From a virus: a stretch of DNA of 22,913 nt. The stretch is taken from positions 1-22,913 of IMG/VR virus record IMGVR_UViG_3300032753_000182; one strand, given 5' to 3'. The notes below the pieces were generated by a model. It was given only the letters and a program-made list of their open reading frames with translations, was not told where the DNA came from and ran no database searches. The position numbers were made by a program, and so were the translations under genes. Below, piece after piece: positions 1 through 6,312 of this stretch; position 1 is the first letter of the stretch, and every line of letters begins with the position of its first letter.

Positions 1-37
1 GCTGGAGCGGGCCACCGCATTTGTAGCAGGCGCTCAT
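1..37 (-). CDS. N-terminus of a CxxC (zinc-ribbon-like) protein, cut by the window edge
   Basis: Only the first 12 residues are inside the window: MSACYKCGGPLQ. The ATG overlaps the stop of the GroES-like gene in an ATGA arrangement, which is the coupling seen throughout this genome and supports a real start. The Cys-x2-Cys-Gly-Gly pattern right at the N-terminus resembles the first half of a zinc ribbon or rubredoxin knuckle. The second cysteine pair, if present, lies to the left of the window. No function can be assigned; the call rests on the start context and the CxxC pair. Confidence 0.5.
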   Translation of the reverse strand, partial: MSACYKCGGPLQ

Positions 38-339
38 GCCGCCTCCACCGCGTACACCTGCTCCGTCGGAACGATGTCCACGTTCTCGCCGTTCAGGATG
101 AACTTCATGTAGCCGAGTTGCGGCGGGATGTGGACGACCGCCCCCTCGGTGATGCCGAGATGATCCGAGACCTTCGTGCCGACGAGCAGCACCTTGGCGC
201 GGATCAGGCCGGTCATGACGTGGATTTCGGGGATGATGATTCCGTCCGCGATTTTTTCCGCCGCGACGCGCTGGACAACCAGCCGGTCGCCGATGGGGCG
301 GAATTTCGTGAGCTGCGGTTTCAAGGACTTGATGGGCAT
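34..339 (-). CDS. GroES-like co-chaperonin (Cpn10), phage-encoded
   Basis: A 101-aa protein of normal Cpn10 length. Residues 13-22 (FRPIGDRLVV) are the Cpn10 N-terminal signature. Residues 25-37 form the mobile loop ending in ADGIIIP, whose III stands where GroES has the IVL tripeptide that docks on GroEL. The core strands VLLVG (50-54), TEGAVVHIP (64-72) and VDIVPTEQVYAV (87-98) follow in family order. Between VLLVG and TEGAVV there are 9 residues, against 16 in E. coli GroES, so the roof hairpin is shortened. Known phage homologues (T4 gp31, RB49 CocO) replace GroES in folding the major capsid protein with host GroEL; a similar role here is inferred. No groEL is seen. The start overlaps the upstream HTH gene by 19 bp, and the stop overlaps the next gene by ATGA. 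No strong Shine-Dalgarno site precedes the start. Confidence 0.88.
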   Translation of the reverse strand: MPIKSLKPQLTKFRPIGDRLVVQRVAAEKIADGIIIPEIHVMTGLIRAKVLLVGTKVSDHLGITEGAVVHIPPQLGYMKFILNGENVDIVPTEQVYAVEAA

Positions 340-488
340 GGCGTGGATTTGGGTTTCTGCGCGAGCAGGTTGTAAACGTGCGAAAGGGAAATGCCGAAGT
401 CGGCGGCCAGCGCCTTCGGGGTGAGCGGGGAGCGGCGCAGCGCGGCCACCTGCGCCTCCGTCAGCTTGGGTTTGGGTCCGGGCTTCAT
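321..488 (-). CDS. small helix-turn-helix DNA-binding protein
   Basis: A 55-aa protein starting at an internal ATG. The same frame stays open upstream to 614, but that extension would cover the divergent spacer and the start of the rightward operon, so the shorter start is preferred. The sequence MKPGPKPKLTEAQ has the GRPxKLT-type basic arm of resolvase/invertase HTH domains. It is followed by three helices at about residues 10-19, 24-32 (PKALAADFG) and 34-42 (SLSHVYNLL); the last is the likely recognition helix. No catalytic domain is present. It is the first gene of the leftward group and faces the late operon across an 88-bp spacer, so local transcription control is a reasonable inference. 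A DNA-binding packaging factor is the main alternative. The C-terminus overlaps the groES-like start by 19 bp. Confidence 0.6.
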   Translation of the reverse strand: MKPGPKPKLTEAQVAALRRSPLTPKALAADFGISLSHVYNLLAQKPKSTPCPSSP

Positions 489-508
489 GGCGACGCCCCG
501 GAATAAAA

Positions 509-518
509 CCGCTAGCGG
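509..518. promoter_or_regulatory. perfect 10-bp palindrome in the divergent spacer (possible operator)
   Basis: CCGCTAGCGG reads identically on both strands. Matches continue at 506-507 against 520-521 after one mismatch. It lies in the only intergenic spacer of note (489-576), between the leftward HTH/GroES genes and the rightward structural operon, about 20 bp upstream of the HTH start codon. It could be an operator for the HTH protein. No convincing -10/-35 pair was found in the spacer, so promoter positions are not called. Confidence 0.25.
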
Positions 519-567
519 CTTGCGCGTCAACAATTCTTTGTTGCTTTTGCGGGCCAGCTGCTCAATC

Positions 568-573
568 AGGAGA
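568..573 (+). promoter_or_regulatory. ribosome binding site deciding a GTG start
   Basis: AGGAGA lies 3 bases before the GTG at 577. The in-frame ATG at 595 has no comparable site, so GTG is preferred as the start of the first rightward gene. Confidence 0.5.
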
Positions 574-576
574 ACC

Positions 577-900
577 GTGAAAATCAAATCCACGATGATT
601 TCCAACAAGTCCACACAAGGCGGGAATCACTCGACCGAAGGGTCGGACGAATCTATCAAACACGAGGGCGATCAGGAGGAACGCTTCACTCGCCACTCCG
701 TTGCCAAAGGCAACCCCGGCAAGTTCGCGGTCAAACCCGAGTTGCCGTACGACAACAACAAGCTGTCCGATGCCGTCGAGGCCGGAAAAAAGTTTAACGG
801 GCAGGTCAAGTTTGAGCCCCATAACGCACGCAGCACGGCGTACGGCGAGTTCGAGAAGCACCCCTTCAAGAAGTCGGACCCGGCGATGTGCAAGTGCTGA
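577..900 (+). CDS. small hydrophilic protein, first gene of the rightward operon
   Basis: A 107-aa protein from GTG 577, chosen for the AGGAGA upstream; ATG 595 would give 101 aa. It is rich in Lys, Gly, Ser, Asn and acidic residues, with no hydrophobic core until the middle (FAVKPELPYDNN, then KKFNGQVKFEP), and ends in MCKC, giving a C-terminal Cys-x-Cys. Codon third positions are GC-rich in this frame, as in the neighbouring genes. I do not recognise the family. Its place at the head of the late operon before TerL is where small packaging or capsid-related proteins often occur, but nothing in the sequence identifies such a role. Confidence 0.6.
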   Translation: MKIKSTMISNKSTQGGNHSTEGSDESIKHEGDQEERFTRHSVAKGNPGKFAVKPELPYDNNKLSDAVEAGKKFNGQVKFEPHNARSTAYGEFEKHPFKKSDPAMCKC

Positions 901-901
901 C

Positions 902-1219
902 ATGGCCTTTTCGTCGAAAAAAGCCCCCGCCGTCCCGCTGATGACGAGTTCGCATCAGCAGCATTCCGTCCTGCGCGACGGGGGCGCCCTGACGGGTTCC
1001 AACATCGCCGTCCGCCATCCCGGCCTGCCCGGCCCGAACATGATGGCCCCGCGCCCGGATCACGCCGAAATGCCCAGCGGTGCAGTGTTCTCGACGCCCC
1101 CCGGTGGCATCATGGGCGGCCTCGCCCCGTTTCAGAACGCGAAGGGTGCCCAGATGGGCGACTTCGACCCCGGCGTCAGCCCTTCCGCCCGCAACCCGCG
1201 CAAGCCCTACAACCCGTAG
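902..1219 (+). CDS. small Gly/Pro-rich, probably disordered protein
   Basis: A 105-aa protein starting one base after the previous stop. It is rich in Pro, Gly, Met, His and Ser (for example HPGLPGPNMMAP and TPPGGIMGG), with a Lys-containing N-terminus and a C-terminus RNPRKPYNP. It probably has no stable fold. The GC-rich third positions and the tight packing between neighbours support it as a real gene. The antisense frame over 866-1327 is Arg/Gly-rich and looks like a shadow. No family is recognised. A minor structural or linker protein would fit the operon, but this is only inference. Confidence 0.55.
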   Translation: MAFSSKKAPAVPLMTSSHQQHSVLRDGGALTGSNIAVRHPGLPGPNMMAPRPDHAEMPSGAVFSTPPGGIMGGLAPFQNAKGAQMGDFDPGVSPSARNPRKPYNP

Positions 1220-1229
1220 GCGCCGGCCC

Positions 1230-1388
1230 ATGAAGGCCATTCGATCCAACACCGTGACGGTCGCCATCCCGACACGGCCCGAGGTTCCAACTCCGGCGAT
1301 TGTCCGCTCCTCCCGCGGCATCGCCAATAATGTCCAGCAGGGCTACGCCCAGTGGCAGCGCGGCATGAAAAACCGCGCCCGTGGCTAG
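1230..1388 (+). CDS. 52-aa protein of unknown function just before terL
   Basis: A very short basic protein (MKAIRSNTVTVAIPTRPEV at the start, ending MKNRARG). Its stop lies inside the first codons of the terminase gene: GTGGCTAG joins the terL GTG start with this gene's TAG stop, an 8-bp overlap. That arrangement suggests translational coupling and supports both calls. It occupies the slot where a small terminase subunit is often encoded, but it is far too short for a usual TerS and shows no clear helix-turn-helix. Function unknown. Confidence 0.5.
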   Translation: MKAIRSNTVTVAIPTRPEVPTPAIVRSSRGIANNVQQGYAQWQRGMKNRARG

Positions 1389-3126
1389 TCATCCTTCAGG
1401 GAAAATCGAGTGCTACGGCCGGCTGTACCCCAAGGGTACGCTGATGCTTGCGGTCGAGCTAGACTGCTACCGGGTGAACTGGCCGCGGGAGAAGGGCGGA
1501 CTCGGGGCGGAGGGGCATTTTCGCAAGGCGTGGGGGATCATCTGGCCCAAATTCGAGCACAATTGCTGGACGGACCTCATCATTTCGGCGTGGTGCAATC
1601 ACAAGTACATCACGATTATTGGCCACCAGCGCGCCAGCAAAACCTACACCATCGCCCACTGCGTCTATCTCGACTACTGGGCGGACCCGGCGGTGACGCT
1701 CACCTCGATTTCCACGGTCACTTTTGAGGGCCTGCGGCTAAGAATGTGGTCCGACTTGTTGAAAGCCGCGGAGAGCAAAGTTGTGCCCGACCCTTTCATC
1801 ATCCGATCCACAACGAATGAGTGCCGCGTGTTCCCGGCCGAGTTCAAGGGGATGGCCGGCGAGAAATATCAGATTCACGGCATGTCGATCAGCCGCACAT
1901 CGGATGCCGAGGGCCGCATCCGGGGTGGCCACGCCACGCGCCGCCGCATCATTCTCGATGAGGCGCAGGACATGGCCAAGGCCATTTTCGACGCCCTGCC
2001 GAATCCGATGTCCGCGCCGGATGCCAAGGCAGTGTTCCTGTCGAACCCCATTGAGCGCGTGTCCGAGTTCGGCGCGTGGTGCGAACCGAAGGACGGCTGG
2101 AGTTCCGTCAACGAGACCGACCTTCACTGGGAAACGAAAAAGGGCGGCGTCTGCCTCCATCTGGACGGCCAGCAGTCGCCCAACATTCAGGCCGGGTTCA
2201 CGAAATTCCCCTACCTCCTGACCCAGCAGTCCATCGACGAAATCATCACGGCCCACGGCAAGGACAGCGTACAGTATTGGGCGCTCGTCCGCGGCTGGTT
2301 CCCGCCGGACGGCATGGTGGCCCGCGTGTTCCCGTCGTCCGCCATCGAGCGCGGCAAGCAGCCGATGACCTTCGACTTCCAGCCCCAGCAATGCGCGAGC
2401 CTCGACGCCGCCTTCGAGTTCGACAACTGCGTCCTGCATCTGGCCGACCTCGCCATGCCGGTGTATGGGGAAAAACAATACAAGATTTGCGGCAAGGAAA
2501 CGCTCGTGTTCAAGTTTGACGCCTCGCTCAATTCCGAGCCGAAGGACTACCAGATCGCCCACTGGGTCATGGTCGAATGCCGCACCCGCGGCATCCAGCC
2601 GAAGCACTTCATCATGGACACGACGGGCAACGCCCGAGGCGTGTTCGCCATCCTGCAGAAAGAGTGGTCCAAGGACGTGCAGGGGGTGGACTACGGCGGG
2701 GCGGCGACCGACCGCAACCTGCGCGGAGACGACCAGCGGAAATGCTCGGATATTTATAAATGGTATATTTCGGAGCTTTGGTTCCGTGCGAGCGAATGTG
2801 TGAAGGCCGGAATCCTCGGCGGACTCGACAAACTCGACCCGCGCACCATTGAGGATTTGTCGATTCGCCGCTACGAACTGGTGCAGGGCACCAAGACAAA
2901 ACTCATGGTGGTTGAGCCGAAGAAGGAAGTGAAGGGGCGGCTGGGCCGGTCCCCGGACTTTGGAGACGCCTTCGTGCAATTCGGGGAATTGCTCATCCGC
3001 CTCGGCACCGTCCCCGGCGGTGGTCGTTACCTCGCCCGGCAGGCGCAGTCCAAATGGGAGGCGCAGAAGGACCGCGCCAAGCGCGTGAACGCTCGACAGG
3101 CCGAGGCAAAAGAATTTGCGTGGTGA
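1381..3126 (+). CDS. terL: terminase large subunit (packaging ATPase and nuclease)
   Basis: A 581-aa protein of normal TerL length. It pumps DNA into the procapsid through the portal and cuts it. The ATPase half shows a variant Walker A at residues 81-88 (GHQRASKT), Walker B at 190-197 (IILDEAQD, with D193 and E194) and the coupling motif SNP at 221-223. The nuclease half shows the RNase H-like acidic set: D342 in SLDAAFEFD, D413 in IMDTTGNARG, and D526/D529 in SPDFGDA, a strongly conserved TerL ending. The basic, Gln-rich tail after residue 545 could contact the portal. The start is GTG, overlapping the previous stop by 8 bp. An in-frame ATG at 1444 would remove 21 residues, and no clear ribosome site separates the two choices. 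The gene for the Cys-rich protein follows after 3 bp. Confidence 0.95.
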   Translation: MASHPSGKIECYGRLYPKGTLMLAVELDCYRVNWPREKGGLGAEGHFRKAWGIIWPKFEHNCWTDLIISAWCNHKYITIIGHQRASKTYTIAHCVYLDYWADPAVTLTSISTVTFEGLRLRMWSDLLKAAESKVVPDPFIIRSTTNECRVFPAEFKGMAGEKYQIHGMSISRTSDAEGRIRGGHATRRRIILDEAQDMAKAIFDALPNPMSAPDAKAVFLSNPIERVSEFGAWCEPKDGWSSVNETDLHWETKKGGVCLHLDGQQSPNIQAGFTKFPYLLTQQSIDEIITAHGKDSVQYWALVRGWFPPDGMVARVFPSSAIERGKQPMTFDFQPQQCASLDAAFEFDNCVLHLADLAMPVYGEKQYKICGKETLVFKFDASLNSEPKDYQIAHWVMVECRTRGIQPKHFIMDTTGNARGVFAILQKEWSKDVQGVDYGGAATDRNLRGDDQRKCSDIYKWYISELWFRASECVKAGILGGLDKLDPRTIEDLSIRRYELVQGTKTKLMVVEPKKEVKGRLGRSPDFGDAFVQFGELLIRLGTVPGGGRYLARQAQSKWEAQKDRAKRVNARQAEAKEFAW

Positions 3127-3129
3127 CTT

Positions 3130-3744
3130 ATGGCACTACTTGGATCACCCCGGACCACGCCGCCCGACGGCTGGACCTATACGCAGGCCGAGACCCAGAC
3201 GCGCATGGAGGACATCGACGGCCTCGACGCGCTCGGCGCCATCGTCGTCAAGCACCGCCAATATAAGGGACTGCCCCGCGCCACGCAAGAAGAAGCAGAA
3301 TTGGACATCCAGCGCCAGATTTGCGCGCAGATGCCGCCGGGAATATGCCGCGCCGAGCCGGGCGAGGACTACAAGCCCATGCTGGACCAATCGCGCCGGC
3401 TGACCCTCGACAAGATTCAGTCGTTCTCGCAGGCCATCTTTGAATGGGTGCGGACGGGCGGTGACTTCGTGGACGAGGAGGAGGCGCAGCGCCGGGCGAA
3501 AATCTGCCTCGGCTGCCCGTTCAACAAGGCCCCGAACGCCTGCGCCTGCTCGCCGCTCTGGATGCTCATTAAGACCCTCGTGCCGAAAAAACGGCAGATC
3601 GACAACCTGCATGTCTGCGGAATTTGCGGATGCGTGAACTCGGTCGCCGTGCTTATGCCGTTGACTGTAATCAAAGAATCGTTACGCGGGAGAGACCTTA
3701 CTTATCCGAGTCACTGCTGGAAAAAAGTCATAGATGGCCTCTAA
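3130..3744 (+). CDS. Cys-rich, putative zinc-binding phage protein between terL and portal
   Basis: A 204-aa protein. The N-terminal half is acidic and helical. The C-terminal half carries a cysteine array: C126-x2-C129, C138-x-C140, C163-x2-C166-x-C168, and C196 in a terminal CW. That spacing suggests two zinc sites or a compact treble-clef or ribbon fold. Similar Cys-rich proteins with CxxC, CGC and a terminal CW are, from memory, found beside terminase genes in uncultured phages, but their function is not established. It starts 3 bp after terL, and its last 11 bp overlap the portal start. A role in packaging or early head assembly is inferred only from position. Confidence 0.75.
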   Translation: MALLGSPRTTPPDGWTYTQAETQTRMEDIDGLDALGAIVVKHRQYKGLPRATQEEAELDIQRQICAQMPPGICRAEPGEDYKPMLDQSRRLTLDKIQSFSQAIFEWVRTGGDFVDEEEAQRRAKICLGCPFNKAPNACACSPLWMLIKTLVPKKRQIDNLHVCGICGCVNSVAVLMPLTVIKESLRGRDLTYPSHCWKKVIDGL

Positions 3745-5947
3745 GAAAAAATCCTCGCGCCGGAAGCCGGTGCGCCCGAAAGACTGGCTGCCGGTTTCAG
3801 CCGGAGGCACGACATCCATCCCGCAGGACGGCGAACTGCTTTCGGGGGTCGAGGACATGCCTTTTACGGGTCCGACGTGGGCGAACGACCGGCGCATTGC
3901 CGACTGCAGCCAAGCGCGGGAACTGTTCGTGCGGCTCTACCTCGAAAATCAGCTCCGCGCCCAAAGTTTTGCCCAGATCAGGAATCAAATCGAGGGCGGA
4001 CGACCTTTCGATCCTGATGCACTCCACGCAGCCGGGGAGGACTGGAGAACCAACGCCAATTTTAACGACGCCCGTTCTGCCTTCCGCCGCGCCTCGCTGC
4101 CCTACTGGAAAATGGTCCATGAAGTGCCGCAAACCATGTCGATCAAACTCTGGGGGCCGTCGCCGGACTACCTCAAGTATGCGCAGATCATGGCGCAGAA
4201 CGCCGACCGATTCCTGAAGGACTGGGGGCCGGAATACTTCTTTGAGTTCATGGGTCGCACGTCCGATTACGTGATGTACGGGCCGGCGCACGCCATGTTC
4301 GAGGATGAGGACAACCCGCGCTACAAATGGATGCCGTCAATTCAGGCCCTCGTCCCGAAGCGCACGAAATCCAATGTCGAGACATGGGAGTTGTTTTCCT
4401 ACAAGGGTGAATTGACCGCAGCCGAACTCCTGAAGCATATCAAGGGTGGCGCCACGCAGGAGGACGGCGAGGCGACGGCCCGCACCGCCGGCTGGAACCC
4501 CGACATGATTAAGCAGGCGATCAAGATGGCGGCGCCGGGGCCGGCGCAGACTCGCTATTTCGACCCGAACTTCTGGCAGGACATGATCGTGTCGAACGAC
4601 CTTGTGATCGGCGGCGTCTGGCCCCCGGTCGCCGTGGTCCATATGTGGGCGCGGTCCAGCGACGGAAAGAAAATCCGCCACTACATTTTTACAGAAAAGA
4701 GCGACGTGCCGGACTACCTTTATGAAAAGGATGAGGTCGAAAGCGATTTCCGCCGCATCATCCCCACGTCATTCTGCGAGGTCGGGTCGAACGGCCTCTA
4801 TCACGCGGTCAAGGGCTGGGGCGTCCTGAACTACTACTATGCGACGACCATCAACCGGGCGAAGTGCCGCATGATCGACTCGGCGACGATGGCGATGGCG
4901 ATGAACTTCGTCCGCAGCGAGGACACGCCGACCGAATTGCCCCCGGTCGAGAACTATTCGGCGATCAACATTTTTCCGGTGGGGCTGAACCAGCTCCAAT
5001 GGTATCCGCAGGGGTTGCAGGCGGCAAGCGAGCTGGTCGGCATCCTCGCTGAGAACCAAACCGAGAACAATTTCACCTACAACGAGCCGCAGAAGGACAT
5101 CGGCGAGACCAAGACGGCCAAGCAGGCCATCATCCTCTCGAACATCCAAAACGAGATGAGCACGGCGACTTCCGCCATCTTTTTGTCGCAGGAGGGCCGG
5201 CTATTCTCGGAGATGGTGCGTCGGCTGGTGAAGAAGTCCGACAACCCGGATGCGAAGAAGTTCAAGAAGCGGTGCGAGGCGGACGGCGTGCCTGACGCCC
5301 TCTGGAAACTGCTGGAGGACGAGGAAATCGAGATGACCGTCGAGTGCGGTGCCTCGCCCACAATGGCTTCCCCGGTCGCCCGCGAGCAGATCAGCCAAGC
5401 CCTGATGACCGAAATTATGAACCAGCCCGATGCCAACCGCCGGGCGATTCTGGATTTCCGCGTCTCGACCTTGGCCGGGGCCAACGCCACGCAGACCTTT
5501 CTCCTGCCCCCCGGCAGCGATTCCGCCCCCGCGGCCCGACGCGCCGCCATCATGGAGAGCGCGGACATGGCGCAGGGCATCGTGCTGGGCGGGCCGCCGC
5601 TCATGGGTGTTGATCCGTCCGATTCGCACATCGAGCATTGCGACGAGCACCTGAAGCCGCTGGAGGCCATCGTCCAGCAGGTGCAGGCCAAGCAGCCCAT
5701 CGACCACGGCCACATGATTGCGCTGCAACTGACGCTGCCGCATATCCAGCAGCACCTTCAGTTCCTCTCGACCAATCTGGTTGATCGTCCGCAATACAAG
5801 GCCCTCAACGCCCGCTTCATGGCGGTCGGTTCCATCGCGCAGGGCTTGATGAAACGCCTTGCGATGGCGCAGCAACGGGCACAATCCACGGGCCAACCCC
5901 TGCAGCCGCAGGACGTGCAATCCGCGATTAACTCAGGAGGCCAATGA
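3734..5947 (+). CDS. portal protein (head-tail connector)
   Basis: A 737-aa protein, close to P22-type portals and longer than T7 gp8. The portal is the dodecameric ring at one capsid vertex through which DNA enters and leaves. The N-terminus is basic (KKKSSRRKPVRPK). A mixed helical core contains LYHAVKGWGVLNYYYATT (about 355-372). From residue 449, NEPQKDIGETKTAKQAI is followed by a long helix (about 470-500), matching the stem and barrel helix region of podoviral connectors where a TATE-like stretch is conserved. The C-terminal 110 residues are Gln- and His-rich and helical, as expected for a barrel. Gene order (TerL before, scaffold-like after) supports the call. The start overlaps the Cys-rich gene by 11 bp and the stop overlaps the next gene by ATGA. 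The match is by motif and context, not alignment. Confidence 0.85.
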   Translation: MASKKKSSRRKPVRPKDWLPVSAGGTTSIPQDGELLSGVEDMPFTGPTWANDRRIADCSQARELFVRLYLENQLRAQSFAQIRNQIEGGRPFDPDALHAAGEDWRTNANFNDARSAFRRASLPYWKMVHEVPQTMSIKLWGPSPDYLKYAQIMAQNADRFLKDWGPEYFFEFMGRTSDYVMYGPAHAMFEDEDNPRYKWMPSIQALVPKRTKSNVETWELFSYKGELTAAELLKHIKGGATQEDGEATARTAGWNPDMIKQAIKMAAPGPAQTRYFDPNFWQDMIVSNDLVIGGVWPPVAVVHMWARSSDGKKIRHYIFTEKSDVPDYLYEKDEVESDFRRIIPTSFCEVGSNGLYHAVKGWGVLNYYYATTINRAKCRMIDSATMAMAMNFVRSEDTPTELPPVENYSAINIFPVGLNQLQWYPQGLQAASELVGILAENQTENNFTYNEPQKDIGETKTAKQAIILSNIQNEMSTATSAIFLSQEGRLFSEMVRRLVKKSDNPDAKKFKKRCEADGVPDALWKLLEDEEIEMTVECGASPTMASPVAREQISQALMTEIMNQPDANRRAILDFRVSTLAGANATQTFLLPPGSDSAPAARRAAIMESADMAQGIVLGGPPLMGVDPSDSHIEHCDEHLKPLEAIVQQVQAKQPIDHGHMIALQLTLPHIQQHLQFLSTNLVDRPQYKALNARFMAVGSIAQGLMKRLAMAQQRAQSTGQPLQPQDVQSAINSGGQ
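5935..5940 (+). promoter_or_regulatory. strong ribosome binding site inside the portal 3' end
   Basis: AGGAGG lies 3 bases before the ATG at 5944 and is encoded within the last portal codons. It fixes the start of the following gene and is one of the few consensus ribosome sites in the operon; most other genes seem to rely on coupling. Confidence 0.7.
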
Positions 5948-6309
5948 AGAAAGGCGAAAAGAAAACCCCCGAAATTGTGTTCAACCCCTTCGACAAGCTT
6001 TCGCCGAAGGAAAAGGAGGATGCGCGGGCGCTGGTCACGAGCCCGCTTTACATCAAGCTCCTCTCCATGGTGCAGCAGTTCCGCCCGTCTTCCGTCTGCA
6101 AGTTGGGCGGCTCAACCGAGCGGGACGCCTTTTCCAACGAGCGCGCCGCAATCCGTCTGGGCGAGATGCGCGGCTTCGACCTCTATCAGCAAGCCATTTT
6201 TTCGCTCCTCACCGACCGGCCCAAGCCGCCGTCGATTGACCAAGCGACCTATCCCGAGTCCGGCCGGGTGGATGCCAAATTTGGGGAAATCTCCCCTGAA
6301 CAGAAATAA
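5944..6309 (+). CDS. 121-aa protein between portal and scaffold, unknown function
   Basis: A soluble, helical, Lys-rich protein with no signal peptide or membrane segment. It begins MKKGEKKTPEIVFNPFDKL and contains a central stretch SPLYIKLLSMVQQ followed by a region rich in charged residues. The start is set by the AGGAGG site 3 bases upstream and overlaps the portal stop by ATGA. It ends 3 bp before the scaffold-like gene. The family is not recognised. Its position suggests a head-assembly accessory, perhaps a portal-associated or capsid-completion protein, without direct evidence. Confidence 0.75.
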   Translation: MKKGEKKTPEIVFNPFDKLSPKEKEDARALVTSPLYIKLLSMVQQFRPSSVCKLGGSTERDAFSNERAAIRLGEMRGFDLYQQAIFSLLTDRPKPPSIDQATYPESGRVDAKFGEISPEQK

Positions 6310-6312
6310 CCC

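Noticed and set aside
489-576. Sigma-70 promoter pair in the divergent spacer
   Set aside because: TTGC-containing stretches exist, but no well-spaced -10 element was found for either direction; not called.
489-614. 42-residue N-terminal extension of the HTH gene
   Set aside because: Hydrophobic leader would cross the divergent spacer and the first rightward gene, and the HTH domain begins naturally at MKPGPKPK.
562-1327. Antisense frames over the small genes before terL
   Set aside because: Arg/Gly/Val-rich shadows; plus-strand frames have better codon third-position GC and tight operon spacing.
1738-2979. 413-aa open frame antisense to terL
   Set aside because: Lies fully within terL, whose motifs are clear; composition is typical of a shadow frame.
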